A stretch of DNA of 64,000 bases from Devosia beringensis (GCF_014926585.1 NZ_CP045422.1:310001-374000), one strand, 5' to 3'. Positions 44,781-53,581 are shown, numbered from the stretch's first letter. Translations and numbers: made by a program. The notes: generated by a model not told the origin, from the sequence alone.

Positions 44781-45880
44781 CAGCCGACGGCGACGGCCGT
44801 GCGGGGCATGTCGGAGAGGATTTCGGCGACGCCATTGCGGATGATGACGATTTCCTCGAGGCGCAGGCCGAAGCGGCCCTGCAGGTAGATGCCGGGCTCG
44901 ATGGAGAAGACCATGCCCTCCTCCAGCACGGTGTCTGAGCTGGCGGTGATATAGGGCGTTTCGTGGATGTCGATGCCCAGGCCATGGCCGGTGCGGTGCA
45001 TGAAATTGGGGCCATAGCCGGCGGCGGTGATGATGTCGCGGGCGGCCTTGTCGACAGCGCTGGCCGGGGCGCCGGGGACGGCCGCGGCAATGGCGGCCTC
45101 GACGGCGCGGTCGAGGATGGAATGGATCTGGCCAAAGCCCTCGGGGGCGGCGCCGAAATAGCCGACGCGGGTCATGTCGGAGGGATAGCCGGCAATGCGG
45201 CCGCCGGTATCGATCAGCACGGCGTCATCGGCTTTGAGCTGGGTCTCGCCGGTGTGGTGATGCGGGAAGGCGCCATTGGGGCCGAAGCAGACACTGGTGA
45301 ATTCGGGCGTGGCACCGTTGGCCTTGTAGAAATCGCGAATGACAGTGGCGACCTCGCGCTCGGTAATGCCGGGCCGCAGAGCGGCAAAGCCGGCTGCCAT
45401 GGCGGCGTCGTTGAGCACGGCGCTGGCCTTGAGAGCGCGGTATTCGGCCTGGTCCTTGCGCGAGCGCAGATAGCCAACCGTGTCATTGGTGAAGCGGCGG
45501 CTGGCGCCGGGCAGCGTATCGAGGACCAGGAGAGCAAAATCGGCGCGCATGGTTTCGTCGAGCACGATGGATGGCGCGCTGCGGTCAATGCCGGTGGCGG
45601 CCAGAATCTCGTCGAGCGCGGCGGCAGGACCATCGGCATCGGCCCAGGGGAAGAAGGGCAGATCGGTATGCTGGCGGGCGCTGTCGACATTGAGCGCGGG
45701 CATGAGGAAGCCGGCGAAGGTCGCCGAGACCATGAGCAGAACCGGGCGCTCGTCACCGTGGGGGGCGAGATCGGCCAGGTAGAGCATGTGGCTCGAGGGG
45801 CCGATGACGACCAGATCGGTATCGGTGGCGGCCATGCGGGCACGCAAAGCGGCAAGGCGGGCGGTGAGGATCGGGGTCAT
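44780..45880 (-). CDS. Xaa-Pro peptidase (M24 family)
   Basis: 366-residue metallopeptidase of the Xaa-Pro aminopeptidase/dipeptidase group. The five metal ligands are all visible: Asp in VLIDTGG, Asp in YPSDMTRVG, His in HRTGHGLGIDIHE, Glu in FSIEPGIY and Glu in LRLEEIV. The ATG (MTPILTARL) was taken; upstream frame is shadow. The neighbouring peptide-type transporter suggests that imported proline-containing peptides are cleaved by it (inference). The upstream binding-protein gene ends in a terminator 25 bases before this start. Confidence 0.9.
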   Translation of the reverse strand: MTPILTARLAALRARMAATDTDLVVIGPSSHMLYLADLAPHGDERPVLLMVSATFAGFLMPALNVDSARQHTDLPFFPWADADGPAAALDEILAATGIDRSAPSIVLDETMRADFALLVLDTLPGASRRFTNDTVGYLRSRKDQAEYRALKASAVLNDAAMAAGFAALRPGITEREVATVIRDFYKANGATPEFTSVCFGPNGAFPHHHTGETQLKADDAVLIDTGGRIAGYPSDMTRVGYFGAAPEGFGQIHSILDRAVEAAIAAAVPGAPASAVDKAARDIITAAGYGPNFMHRTGHGLGIDIHETPYITASSDTVLEEGMVFSIEPGIYLQGRFGLRLEEIVIIRNGVAEILSDMPRTAVAVG

Positions 45881-45904
45881 GGGGGGTCTCGAGCTAGTCA
45901 CTAA

Positions 45905-45947
45905 CAAAAAGGATCGGAGCCGCGCCAAAAGGCTAAGGCGCGGCTCC
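45905..45947 (-). terminator. Rho-independent terminator of the binding-protein gene
   Basis: On the minus strand an 11-base-pair stem (GGAGCCGCGCC / GGCGCGGCTCC, 10-base loop) is followed within five bases by TTTTT. It ends transcripts from the binding-protein gene upstream and lies directly before the Xaa-Pro peptidase gene, whose expression may depend on read-through. Confidence 0.85.
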
Positions 45948-46112
45948 AAGCTAGGGTGTCTTGGGGACCACCTTAGCTGTCTGGGTATCTTCACCCGCCA
46001 AGGGGAGAAGGTGGATCGAGCGTCTGGGACGTCCGGGCCATTCGGCCATAGGCCTCATGGCCTAGTGACCTCCAATCGCTCCACCGGAGCGATTGACCCG
46101 TTGGGACGGTCC
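45948..46112. other. Hairpin-rich trailer downstream of the binding-protein gene
   Basis: 165 bases without an open frame between the binding-protein stop and the terminator. It holds one perfect stem, a run of GGCC-rich half-palindromes (46038-46064) and a degenerate CACCCGCCAAGGGGAGAAGG segment that resembles rhizobial intergenic repeats. Function unknown; transcript-end processing is possible. Confidence 0.45.
46073..46095. repeat. Perfect inverted repeat after the binding-protein gene
   Basis: CAATCGCTCC - ACC - GGAGCGATTG, a 10-base-pair stem with a 3-base loop, 18 bases after the binding-protein stop. No T-run on either side. Probably an RNA hairpin or a dispersed repeat unit. Confidence 0.55.
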
Positions 46113-47699
46113 CTAGTCCTTGGTCACAAGGCGGTAGTAGACGAAGTCGGACGTCGCGCCGTTGACATAGCCTTCGACATTGTTGGCCATGGCAATGGTC
46201 AGGGCCGCCTGGAACATGATGACGATCGGGGAGGAAGCCTGGGCTTCCTTCTGGATCTCGATATACATGTCGTCGCGCTTGGCCTGGTCGGCTTCGGCCA
46301 GGGCTGCGGTGACCTTGTCGTTCAGTTCCTGGGGCACGGCCCAGGCGTTACGCCAAGTAGTGGTGGCCGTGTAGTTCTCGTCGGAATTGTCCGAATTGTA
46401 GGCGAAGGCCTTGGCGTTGGAGTGCGGGTCCATGAAGTCCGGGCCCCAATAGAGCAGCATGGCCTGGTGGGTGCGCTCGCGATACTTGGTGATCACCTGG
46501 GCGCCGGTGCCGGGCAGGATCTCGAAATTGATGCCGGCTTCGGCAAAACCGGCCTGCAGCGACTGGGCGATATCGGTGAACGGGGTCGAGTTGATCACGT
46601 CGAGGGTGACATTGATCGGGGTCTCGATACCCGCGTCAGCCAGGATCTGCTTGGCCTTTTCAACGTCATAGGTGAAGGGCGTCTCGTCATAGGAGCCGGG
46701 GAAGCCCTTGGGCCAGAAGGCCTGGTGCTTTTCCATCTGGCCCTTGAGGAAAGACTGGGTCATGCCGTCATAGTCGACGAGATAACGGGCAGCTTCCCAG
46801 ACGGCCGGCGGCGTCAGCGATTCCGTCTTCTGGTTGAAGGAGAGGAAGTGCACGGCCGCCTGCGGATAGGTCTCGACCTTGACTGCGTCGGTGCTGAGGC
46901 TGGTGATCTGGTCGGGCGTCAGGTTCTTGGCAATGTCGACGTCGCCCGAGGTCAGCAGCAGCTGCTGGGTGGCGGCTTCGGCAACGTGACGGATGATGAT
47001 CGACTTCATGGAGGGGGCGCCACGGAAATAGTTTTCGTTGGCGGTCAGGCGGACGATTTCGGCCGGACGGTAATCTTCCATCACGAAGGGACCGGAGCCC
47101 GCCGAATGGGTGTTGAGCCAGGCATTGCCCAGGTCGCCTTCGACCTCGTTTTCCATGACGAGGACTTCATCGACGATGGAAGCCGGGCGCGAAGCCAGCA
47201 CGTTGAGCACGAAGGCAGAGGAGAAATCGCCCTCATACTTCACGACCACCTTGCCATCGGCAATGGTGACCATGTCGGCCATGTTCTCGGGGGTCCAGCC
47301 GAGCTGGGCGAGAATGAAGGCCGGGGTCAGGTTGAGGGTGATGACGCGGTTGAAGGAGAACACCACGTCTTCCGGGCGCACCGGATTGCCCGAGGCGAAG
47401 CTGGCGTCGCGCAGGGTGAAGGTGATGGTCTTGGCCGCATCGTCGGCGACCCACTCGGCGGCGAGGCCGGGGGCCAGCACGGTGGTGTCCTCGGCTTCAT
47501 AGCCCACCAGGCGGTCATAGACGTTGGTGTTGATTTCACCCGAGGTGAATTCATAGGCCTGGGCGGGATCGAGGGCGACGATATCGTCGATATTCTGAGC
47601 CACGACCAGCGCATCGGCGGGGGTGGCGGCGAAGGCGGCAACACTGCTCAAGGGCAGCGCCAGCGCCGTCGCCAGCAAGGCAGCACGGAAGAGTTTCAT
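46113..47699 (-). CDS. ABC transporter binding protein, dipeptide class
   Basis: 528-residue family 5 solute-binding protein. Signal peptide of about 24 residues ends AFA. The core motifs YEFTSGEINTNVYDRLVGYE, FTLRDASFASGNPVRPEDVVFSF region and HSAGSGPF are typical. The rest of its transporter (two permeases, two ATPases) lies beyond the divergently read regulator gene, on the other strand. Peptides or amino-acid derivatives are the likely ligands given the adjacent Xaa-Pro peptidase. Confidence 0.92.
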   Translation of the reverse strand: MKLFRAALLATALALPLSSVAAFAATPADALVVAQNIDDIVALDPAQAYEFTSGEINTNVYDRLVGYEAEDTTVLAPGLAAEWVADDAAKTITFTLRDASFASGNPVRPEDVVFSFNRVITLNLTPAFILAQLGWTPENMADMVTIADGKVVVKYEGDFSSAFVLNVLASRPASIVDEVLVMENEVEGDLGNAWLNTHSAGSGPFVMEDYRPAEIVRLTANENYFRGAPSMKSIIIRHVAEAATQQLLLTSGDVDIAKNLTPDQITSLSTDAVKVETYPQAAVHFLSFNQKTESLTPPAVWEAARYLVDYDGMTQSFLKGQMEKHQAFWPKGFPGSYDETPFTYDVEKAKQILADAGIETPINVTLDVINSTPFTDIAQSLQAGFAEAGINFEILPGTGAQVITKYRERTHQAMLLYWGPDFMDPHSNAKAFAYNSDNSDENYTATTTWRNAWAVPQELNDKVTAALAEADQAKRDDMYIEIQKEAQASSPIVIMFQAALTIAMANNVEGYVNGATSDFVYYRLVTKD

Positions 47700-47768
47700 C
47701 TGCGTTTTCTCCTGTTGGCGGCGACTTGAGGGATTGGTTCAGACGAACCTCCCCTGCCCGCAAGGCGC

Positions 47769-48431
47769 CTATTTGACGAGTTTCTTCTTTTTGATCGGCA
47801 TGATGCCGATTTTTGCAACCGTCTCGGCCTGGCGGGTGGGCCGGGCCGAGGAACGGAAGAGCGCGAGCGTGCCTGTCCAGAGCAGGCGCGCGGGTTTGTC
47901 GGTATGGTTGGACCAGGAATGGGGGCGGTTGCCGCGGAAGTGGAGGCTGTCGCCGGCGCTCATGATCATCTCGTCGCCATCGAGCCGCTGGGTGATGGCG
48001 CCTTCGAGCACGTAGAGAATTTCCTCGCCCTCATGGGCCACTGTTTCGGAGCGATAGCCCGGCGGCACGAGCATGATGAAGCTCGAGAGCATGTTGCCGG
48101 GAAAATCGGTGCCCAGGCGCTCATAGATGATGGAGGAGCCATCGAGCGAAAACTGGCCGCGCTCGCCGGCGCGGGTCAGCGCCGTCTTGGTGCTGGGGGC
48201 GGAGACGAAATAGTCGATGCCGACGCCAAGCGCCCGGGCGATCTGGGCCAGCGTGCCCAGCGACGGGGTGGCATGATCGCGCTCGACCTGGCTGAGATAA
48301 CCGACAGAGACCTCGGCCGACTTGCCGAGGGCCTCGAGCGTCAGATGCAGCTGGCGACGACGGGCACGGATCAGCGCCCCTACCTTGGGGCGCCCCTCGC
48401 TCTGCGGTCTCTGCTGGGCTGCGTCTGTCAT
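47769..48431 (-). CDS. XRE-cupin transcriptional regulator
   Basis: 220 residues: an N-terminal helix-turn-helix (VGALIRARRRQLHLTLEAL, then VSVGYLSQVERDHATPSL) and a C-terminal cupin (VAHEGEEILYVLEGAI, GDSLHFRGNRPHSW), the PuuR-like class that senses small metabolites. A basic tail ends PIKKKKLVK. Start at ATG after GGTGG; the frame further upstream is shadow. It sits between the two halves of the dipeptide-type transporter and is co-directional with the binding-protein gene, 69 bases apart, so it is the probable regulator. Confidence 0.9.
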   Translation of the reverse strand: MTDAAQQRPQSEGRPKVGALIRARRRQLHLTLEALGKSAEVSVGYLSQVERDHATPSLGTLAQIARALGVGIDYFVSAPSTKTALTRAGERGQFSLDGSSIIYERLGTDFPGNMLSSFIMLVPPGYRSETVAHEGEEILYVLEGAITQRLDGDEMIMSAGDSLHFRGNRPHSWSNHTDKPARLLWTGTLALFRSSARPTRQAETVAKIGIMPIKKKKLVK

Positions 48432-48561
48432 CAGGCCACCATAATTTTTTTGATATAAGCAAAGTTTTCTGTATGGTGAAAGCGAAATGTGAAGGCGCTG
48501 ACGATCTGCAGATGATTCAATCTGCGGGCGTAGTTCCTTGTTTTCCCAAGGGGAAATTGCC
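48432..48561. promoter_or_regulatory. Divergent control region, regulator / permease operon
   Basis: 130-base gap, AT-rich near the regulator start (a run of seven T, then GATATAAGCAAAG). A short TTTG/CAAA dyad at about 48449-48463 could bind the regulator. No firm -35/-10 pair was recognised. Confidence 0.4.
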
Positions 48562-49635
48562 TTGAGCGTCACGTCGCAAAGTACCAGTGCAGAGGATAGC
48601 GGTTTTGTCACGCGCCGTCGCTGGCGGCGGCGTGTGACGGCCATTGCCGGCTTCGTGGCGACAGTTTTCCTCACCTTTCTGGGCCTCTTAGCCATTACCT
48701 TCTTCATCGGCCGCGTGATCCCGATCGATCCGGTGCTGGCGGTGGTCGGCGACCGGGCGAGCAATGAGGTCTATGCGGCGGCGCGCACGGCCATGGGGCT
48801 GGACCAGCCCCTGCCCGTGCAGTTCTTCCACTATGTGGTCAATGTGTTCTCCGGCGATCTGGGCCAATCGGTCAGCACCGGGCGCTCGGTGGTGGAGGAC
48901 CTCAGTCGCTTCTTCCCGGCGACGCTGGAAATGGCGACGATCGGCATCATCATCGGCGTGACGCTGGGCGTACCGCTGGGGGTGATCGCGGCGAGCCGGC
49001 AGGGCTCGGTGATCGACCAGATCATCCGCGTGGTTGGGCTATTGGGCTATTCCATGCCCGCCTTCTGGCTAGGACTGGTGGGTTTGGCGCTGTTTTATGC
49101 GCGGCTGCGCTGGGTCGGCGGGCCGGGGCGGCTGGACATTTTCTATGACGGGCTGGTGAGCCCCGTCACCGGCATGCTGCTGATCGACAGCCTGCTGGCG
49201 GGCGAAGTGGACATTTTCTGGAATGCGGTGACGCATCTGATCCTGCCCGCTTCGGTGCTGGGCTTTTTCAGCCTGGCCTATATTGCGCGGATGACGCGCA
49301 GCTTCATGCTCGACCAGCTCAGCCAGGAATTCGTGACCACAGCGCGGGTCAAGGGCGTGCCCGAGCGGGTGGTGATCTGGCGGCATGCGTTCAACCCCAT
49401 CCGCGTTCCCCTCATCACGGTGATCGGCCTCTCCTATGCCGGCCTGCTCGAAGGCTCGGTGATGATCGAGACGGTGTTCTCCTGGCCCGGCATCGGCAAT
49501 TACCTGACCACGGCTTTGCTCAATGCCGACATGAATGCGGTGCTGGGCTCGACGCTGGTGATCGGCGCGGTGTTCATCTTCATCAACAAGTTTTCGGACG
49601 TGCTCTATCGCGTCCTCGACCCGAGGGCCCGCTGA
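48562..49635 (+). CDS. ABC transporter permease, DppB type
   Basis: 357-residue permease. A basic N-terminus (FVTRRRWRRRV) precedes the first helix, and the EAA loop reads QEFVTTARVKGVPERVVIWRH. The start is uncertain: TTG at 48562 follows AAGGGGA at about 8 bases and was chosen; another TTG eight codons upstream is possible and no ATG fits. First gene of the plus-strand half of the transporter; it overlaps the next permease as TGATG. Confidence 0.88.
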   Translation: MSVTSQSTSAEDSGFVTRRRWRRRVTAIAGFVATVFLTFLGLLAITFFIGRVIPIDPVLAVVGDRASNEVYAAARTAMGLDQPLPVQFFHYVVNVFSGDLGQSVSTGRSVVEDLSRFFPATLEMATIGIIIGVTLGVPLGVIAASRQGSVIDQIIRVVGLLGYSMPAFWLGLVGLALFYARLRWVGGPGRLDIFYDGLVSPVTGMLLIDSLLAGEVDIFWNAVTHLILPASVLGFFSLAYIARMTRSFMLDQLSQEFVTTARVKGVPERVVIWRHAFNPIRVPLITVIGLSYAGLLEGSVMIETVFSWPGIGNYLTTALLNADMNAVLGSTLVIGAVFIFINKFSDVLYRVLDPRAR

Positions 49636-50534
49636 TGAGCACACGTGACTGGCTGCTGGAAGATTCGCCGCATTCGCGGTGGCAGGCCAATGCGGGGCGC
49701 GCCTATCGGGTGTTTACCGCGCTGCTGCGCAATCCCCTGTCGGTGCTGGGCGGGATCATCATCCTGGTGCTGATCCTGACAGCAGTGTTTGCGCCCTGGA
49801 TCGCCCCCTATTCCGCCACCGGCCAGGACCTGGCCAACCGGCTGGCGCCGCCCTCGGGCACGCATCTCATGGGCGCGGACGAGCTGGGGCGCGATATCTT
49901 TTCGCGGGTGATCTGGGGCAGCCAGATCACCCTGACCATTGTGGGCCTCGTAGCGCTGATCTCGGCGCCGCTCGGCCTGCTGGTTGGCGCGGTGGCCGGC
50001 TATTTCGGCGGCTGGACCGACCGGCTGCTGATGGGCTTTACCGATATCTTTTTGTCCATGCCCAAGCTGATCCTGGCTTTGGCCTTCGTGGCGGCGCTGG
50101 GACCGGGCATCAACAATGCCATCATCGCCATCGCCATCACCGCCTGGCCGGCCTATGCGCGCATTGCCCGGGCCGAGACGCTGACGATCCGCAATAGCGA
50201 ATTCATCGCTGCGGTGCAGCTGCAGGGCGCCTCGCCGCTGCGCGTGATCGTGGGGCATGTGCTGCCGCTGTGCACTAGTTCGATGATCATCCGCGTGACG
50301 CTGGACATGGCCGGCGTGATCCTGACCGCGGCCGGCCTGGGCTTTATTGGGCTGGGCGCCCAGCCGCCGCTGCCCGAATGGGGCGCGATGATTTCGCGCG
50401 GGCGGACCTTCATCCTCGACCAGTGGTGGGTGGCGACCATGCCGGGCTTTGCCATCATCATTGTCAGCCTGGGCTTCTGCTTCCTCGGCGACGGGCTGCG
50501 CGACGTGCTGGACCCCAAGAACGAGGGCAAGTGA
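49635..50534 (+). CDS. ABC transporter permease, DppC type
   Basis: 299-residue permease. The DppC motif HLMGADELGRDIFSRVIWG and the EAA loop (NSEFIAAVQLQGASPLRVIVGH) are present, with a long N-terminal segment before the first helix. It overlaps both neighbours by one base (TGATG). Confidence 0.92.
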   Translation: MSTRDWLLEDSPHSRWQANAGRAYRVFTALLRNPLSVLGGIIILVLILTAVFAPWIAPYSATGQDLANRLAPPSGTHLMGADELGRDIFSRVIWGSQITLTIVGLVALISAPLGLLVGAVAGYFGGWTDRLLMGFTDIFLSMPKLILALAFVAALGPGINNAIIAIAITAWPAYARIARAETLTIRNSEFIAAVQLQGASPLRVIVGHVLPLCTSSMIIRVTLDMAGVILTAAGLGFIGLGAQPPLPEWGAMISRGRTFILDQWWVATMPGFAIIIVSLGFCFLGDGLRDVLDPKNEGK

Positions 50535-51433
50535 TGACGGCTCCGGTGCAAGCTGCAGTACCCCCACCCTCGGTCCCTCCCCACAAGGGGGAGGGAGGCG
50601 CAAAGCCCATGCTGTCCGTGCAAAACCTGCGCGTCAGTTTTCCGACCCATCGCGGCCGCGTCGAGGTGGTCAAGGGGATTTCGTTCGAGCTCGGCCGCGA
50701 GCGGCTTGGCATTGTCGGCGAGAGCGGCTCGGGCAAGTCGATGACCGGGCGGGCGATCCTGAAACTGATCCGCAAACCCGGTCTGGTGACGGCCGACCGG
50801 CTGGAATTCGACGGCGTGGACCTGCGCGCCCAGAGCGAAAAGCAGATGCGGGCCATTCGCGGCGCGCGCATTTCCATGGTGATGCAGGACCCGAAGTTCT
50901 CGCTCAATCCGGTGATGACAGTGGGCGAGCAGATCGCCGAAGCGCTGGTGACGCATGAGAAACTGCCACGGCGGGATGTCGAGGCGCGCATCCTGGCCAT
51001 GCTGGACTCGGTGCGGATCGATGATCCCAAGCGGGTGGCCAAGCTTTATCCGCATGAAGTGTCGGGCGGGATGGGGCAAAGGGTGATGATCGCGATGATG
51101 CTGATCCCCGAGCCGGAGCTGCTGATCGCGGACGAGCCGACCTCGGCGCTCGATGTCAGCGTGCAGGCGCAGGTGCTTGATATCATTGACGATCTGGTGA
51201 CAAGAAAGGGCATGGGGCTGATCCTGATCAGCCATGACCTCAACCTCGTCAGCCGGTATTGCGACCGCATCCTGGTGATGAATGCCGGCGAAGTGGTGGA
51301 GGAATGCGCGGCGGGGCAGCTGGAGCAGGCCAGGCATCCCTATACGCGGGGCCTCCTGGCAGCGATGCCGACCATCAACGAAAACCGGGATGAGCTGCCG
51401 GTGCTCGACCGCAGCCAATGGGCGGGCACATGA
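50534..51433 (+). CDS. ABC transporter ATPase, DppD type, with repeat-encoded N-terminus
   Basis: 299 residues as started at the ATG that overlaps the previous stop. Homology begins only at MLSVQNLRVSF (residue 26). The first 25 residues (including VPPPSVPPHKGEGG) are encoded by a palindromic repeat and look non-native. ATG at 50609, preceded by GGGAGG from the repeat itself at 10 bases, is the alternative start. ATPase motifs: [38 protein letters not shown]. The Cys-rich oligopeptide tail is shortened. Confidence 0.9.
   Translation: MTAPVQAAVPPPSVPPHKGEGGAKPMLSVQNLRVSFPTHRGRVEVVKGISFELGRERLGIVGESGSGKSMTGRAILKLIRKPGLVTADRLEFDGVDLRAQSEKQMRAIRGARISMVMQDPKFSLNPVMTVGEQIAEALVTHEKLPRRDVEARILAMLDSVRIDDPKRVAKLYPHEVSGGMGQRVMIAMMLIPEPELLIADEPTSALDVSVQAQVLDIIDDLVTRKGMGLILISHDLNLVSRYCDRILVMNAGEVVEECAAGQLEQARHPYTRGLLAAMPTINENRDELPVLDRSQWAGT
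50574..50596. repeat. GC-rich palindromic repeat at the ATPase N-terminus
   Basis: Perfect 9-base arms TCCCTCCCC and GGGGAGGGA around an ACAAG loop. It lies either in the first codons of the ATPase gene or, if the later ATG is used, in the leader, where it supplies the ribosome site. Similar in type to the element in the ETF fusion. Confidence 0.75.
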
Positions 51434-52173
51434 GCGCGATCACGCTGGAAGATCTCAGCATTTCCTATGGCGACACCACGGTGGTGCATGGGATCAATCT
51501 CGACATTGCCGAGGGCGAGAGCTTTGCCCTGGTGGGCGAGAGCGGCTCGGGCAAGTCGACCATATTGCGGGCCATAGCCGGGCTGGCGCCGGACTGGACT
51601 GGGGCGATCTCGGTGCTGGGCCAGGCGCGCAGCCATGGCGTCGACCGGGCCGTGGCGCGGCAGGTGCAGATGGTGTTCCAGGACCCCTATGGGTCGCTGC
51701 ATCCGCGCAAGACCATCGACGCGACGCTGAGCGAACCGCTGGCCATCCATGGCATCGGCAATCGCGACAAGCGGGTGGAAGAGGTGCTGGCGCAGGTGGG
51801 GCTGGACCGGCGCTTCCGTTTCCGCTTTCCGCACCAACTGTCGGGCGGGCAGCGCCAGCGCGTTGCGATTGCCAGGGCGCTGATGCTGGAGCCCAAAGTG
51901 CTGCTGCTCGATGAACCGACTTCGGCGCTGGACGTCTCGGTGCAGGCGGAAATCCTCAACCTGCTCAAGCGGCTGCGGCGGGAACAGGGCCTGACCTATC
52001 TGCTGGTGACGCATAACCTGCCGGTGGTGAGCTTTTTGTGCGACCGGCTGGCGGTGATGCGGCAGGGCCGGATCGTCGAGGTGGCCGATGTGAGCCTGCT
52101 CAAGGCGGAGACGCTGGTGGAGCCCTATTCGCGCGAACTGCTGGCGGCGACCGAGGGGCGCAAGCCTGCCTGA
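51430..52173 (+). CDS. ABC transporter ATPase, DppF type
   Basis: 247-residue ATPase with Walker [10 protein letters not shown], signature [15 protein letters not shown] and Walker [15 protein letters not shown]. The ATG overlapping the previous stop (ATGA) was chosen; another ATG four codons earlier is in frame. It lacks the C-terminal extension of longer DppF proteins. Completes the second dipeptide-type importer. Confidence 0.92.
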   Translation: MSAITLEDLSISYGDTTVVHGINLDIAEGESFALVGESGSGKSTILRAIAGLAPDWTGAISVLGQARSHGVDRAVARQVQMVFQDPYGSLHPRKTIDATLSEPLAIHGIGNRDKRVEEVLAQVGLDRRFRFRFPHQLSGGQRQRVAIARALMLEPKVLLLDEPTSALDVSVQAEILNLLKRLRREQGLTYLLVTHNLPVVSFLCDRLAVMRQGRIVEVADVSLLKAETLVEPYSRELLAATEGRKPA

Positions 52174-52215
52174 TATTTGCCCCGCCTAGAATTTTTCAGA
52201 CCAAGGACTGACTTC

Positions 52216-52707
52216 ATGACTGACCATTCCCAAGCCATTGCCACCTTTGACGCCGCCATTGCCCAGGCCAAGGGCGTCGAGCAGGCGTTTGCGGCGCTGC
52301 AGGCGCTGACCGAGGCGACAGTGGGCACCAAGCTCTTTACCTATATGAGCGTGGACATGCAGGCCGAGCTGGCGCGGCGGGCCTATACCAGCGATCCCAC
52401 CAATTACCCGGCTTCGGGCACCAAGCCGATCCGCTATGACAGCTGGTTCGACGTGGTGCACAAGGAACACCGCTATTTCGTCGCCAATACCATCGCCGAT
52501 ATCGCCAAGGTGTTCCCGGACTATGAGCTGATCGACTCGCTGGGCTGCCAGAGCGTGGTCAATATGCCGGTGGTGATCGGCGGCGTGCTGATCGGCACGG
52601 TCAACATGCTGGACGTGGATGGCTATTATACGCCCGAGCGGGTGCAGATCATCCACGATGTGCTGGCGGTGCCGGCCAAGCTGGCGGCGCTCGTCGCGGC
52701 GCGCTAG
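52216..52707 (+). CDS. GAF-domain protein
   Basis: 163-residue single GAF domain (KLFTYMSVDMQAELARRAYT, then CQSVVNMPVVIGGVLIGTVN, then LDVDGYYTPERVQ). No output domain. It follows the ATPase gene by 42 bases and is closed by a terminator, so it probably belongs to the transporter operon. Single GAF proteins can sense or bind small molecules; the ligand here is unknown. It is not the free-methionine-sulfoxide reductase type as far as can be judged. Confidence 0.85.
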   Translation: MTDHSQAIATFDAAIAQAKGVEQAFAALQALTEATVGTKLFTYMSVDMQAELARRAYTSDPTNYPASGTKPIRYDSWFDVVHKEHRYFVANTIADIAKVFPDYELIDSLGCQSVVNMPVVIGGVLIGTVNMLDVDGYYTPERVQIIHDVLAVPAKLAALVAAR

Positions 52708-52731
52708 AGCGTCCCACAGACTGAAACGGCG

Positions 52732-52758
52732 AACCCGCGGCGCTGGCTGCGGGTTTTT
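52732..52758 (+). terminator. Rho-independent terminator
   Basis: Seven-base stem AACCCGC / GCGGGTT with a 10-base loop, then TTT (five T in all) and a further TTTT after CG. It lies 24 bases after the GAF gene stop and ends the peptide-transporter operon. Confidence 0.88.
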
Positions 52759-52863
52759 CGTTTTGAGAGTTGTGACCGGCGCCCCGCTTGCCAAACGACC
52801 GCCGGGCGATCAGTCTGGACGCAGAGGACGCGGGTCGGTGCCCGTCTGCGGGGATAGTCAGTG

Positions 52864-53556
52864 ATGATCAGAGGCAAGGGTATGGTCGAGACCGGCGGGG
52901 CAATCACGGCGTCGTCGCCGGGGCTGATGAGCCGGCGGGCGTTCATGGCCGGTAGTGCGGCCCTAGGCGCCCTGGCGCTGGCGGGCTGTGTCTCCGGCGG
53001 CATGAGCCTGGCGGAAGCGCAGCGGGTCTATGGGCCGCTCCCGGATGAGCGTTTCCCGGTCCCGGCCGTCAATCTCAAAAAGGTCGATCCGAAATATCTC
53101 CGGCGGACCGTGCGGTACCCGACCGAAGAAGCGGTGGGCACCATCATCGTCGATCCGCGGCACTATTACGTCTACCGCATCGAAGAAGACGGGAATGCCA
53201 CCCGCTATGGCGCCAATGTCGGTCGCGCCGGCTTTTTGTGGAGCGGCGAGGCCTATATCGGCCGCAAGGCGGAATGGCCGATCTGGACGCCGCCGAAGGA
53301 AATGATCCTCCGCCAACCCGAGGCGGCGCCCTATGCCAACGGCATGAAGCCGGGCCTCGACAATCCGCTGGGTGCCCGCACACTCTATCTCTACCAGGAT
53401 GGCGTCTATACGCTGTTCACGATCTACAGCACCATCATGCCCGAGACGATCGGCAAGGGCATTTCGAGCGGCTGTGTCGGCCTGCTCACGCAGGACATGA
53501 TCGACCTCTATGACAAGACGCCGGTCGACACAAAGGTCCTGGTGCTGAAGGCCTAG
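52864..53556 (+). CDS. L,D-transpeptidase (YkuD) family lipoprotein with altered active site
   Basis: 230 residues. SRRAFMAG followed by a hydrophobic run and the lipobox LAGC (Cys42) suggests a twin-arginine lipoprotein signal; ATG at 52927 is an alternative start. The YkuD domain spans about 90-230. The catalytic Cys is kept in ISSGCVGLL (Cys204), but the usual His-Gly 16 residues before it is Tyr188-Ser (FTIYST), and the Arg usual after the Cys motif is Gly. Activity as a peptidoglycan cross-linker is therefore uncertain. It stands alone between a terminator and convergent putA. Confidence 0.85.
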   Translation: MIRGKGMVETGGAITASSPGLMSRRAFMAGSAALGALALAGCVSGGMSLAEAQRVYGPLPDERFPVPAVNLKKVDPKYLRRTVRYPTEEAVGTIIVDPRHYYVYRIEEDGNATRYGANVGRAGFLWSGEAYIGRKAEWPIWTPPKEMILRQPEAAPYANGMKPGLDNPLGARTLYLYQDGVYTLFTIYSTIMPETIGKGISSGCVGLLTQDMIDLYDKTPVDTKVLVLKA

Positions 53557-53581
53557 CGTAGCCGCGGCAGCCTACCGCCCC

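Noticed and set aside
45948-46112. Riboswitch or CRISPR remnant in the hairpin-rich trailer
   Set aside because: It lies downstream of a gene, has no repeat-spacer periodicity and matches no riboswitch core that I know.
45786-47729. 647-residue plus-strand frame opposite the binding-protein gene
   Set aside because: Gly/His/Asp-rich shadow without a ribosome site. It would cross a strong minus-strand terminator and lies wholly opposite a clear solute-binding protein.
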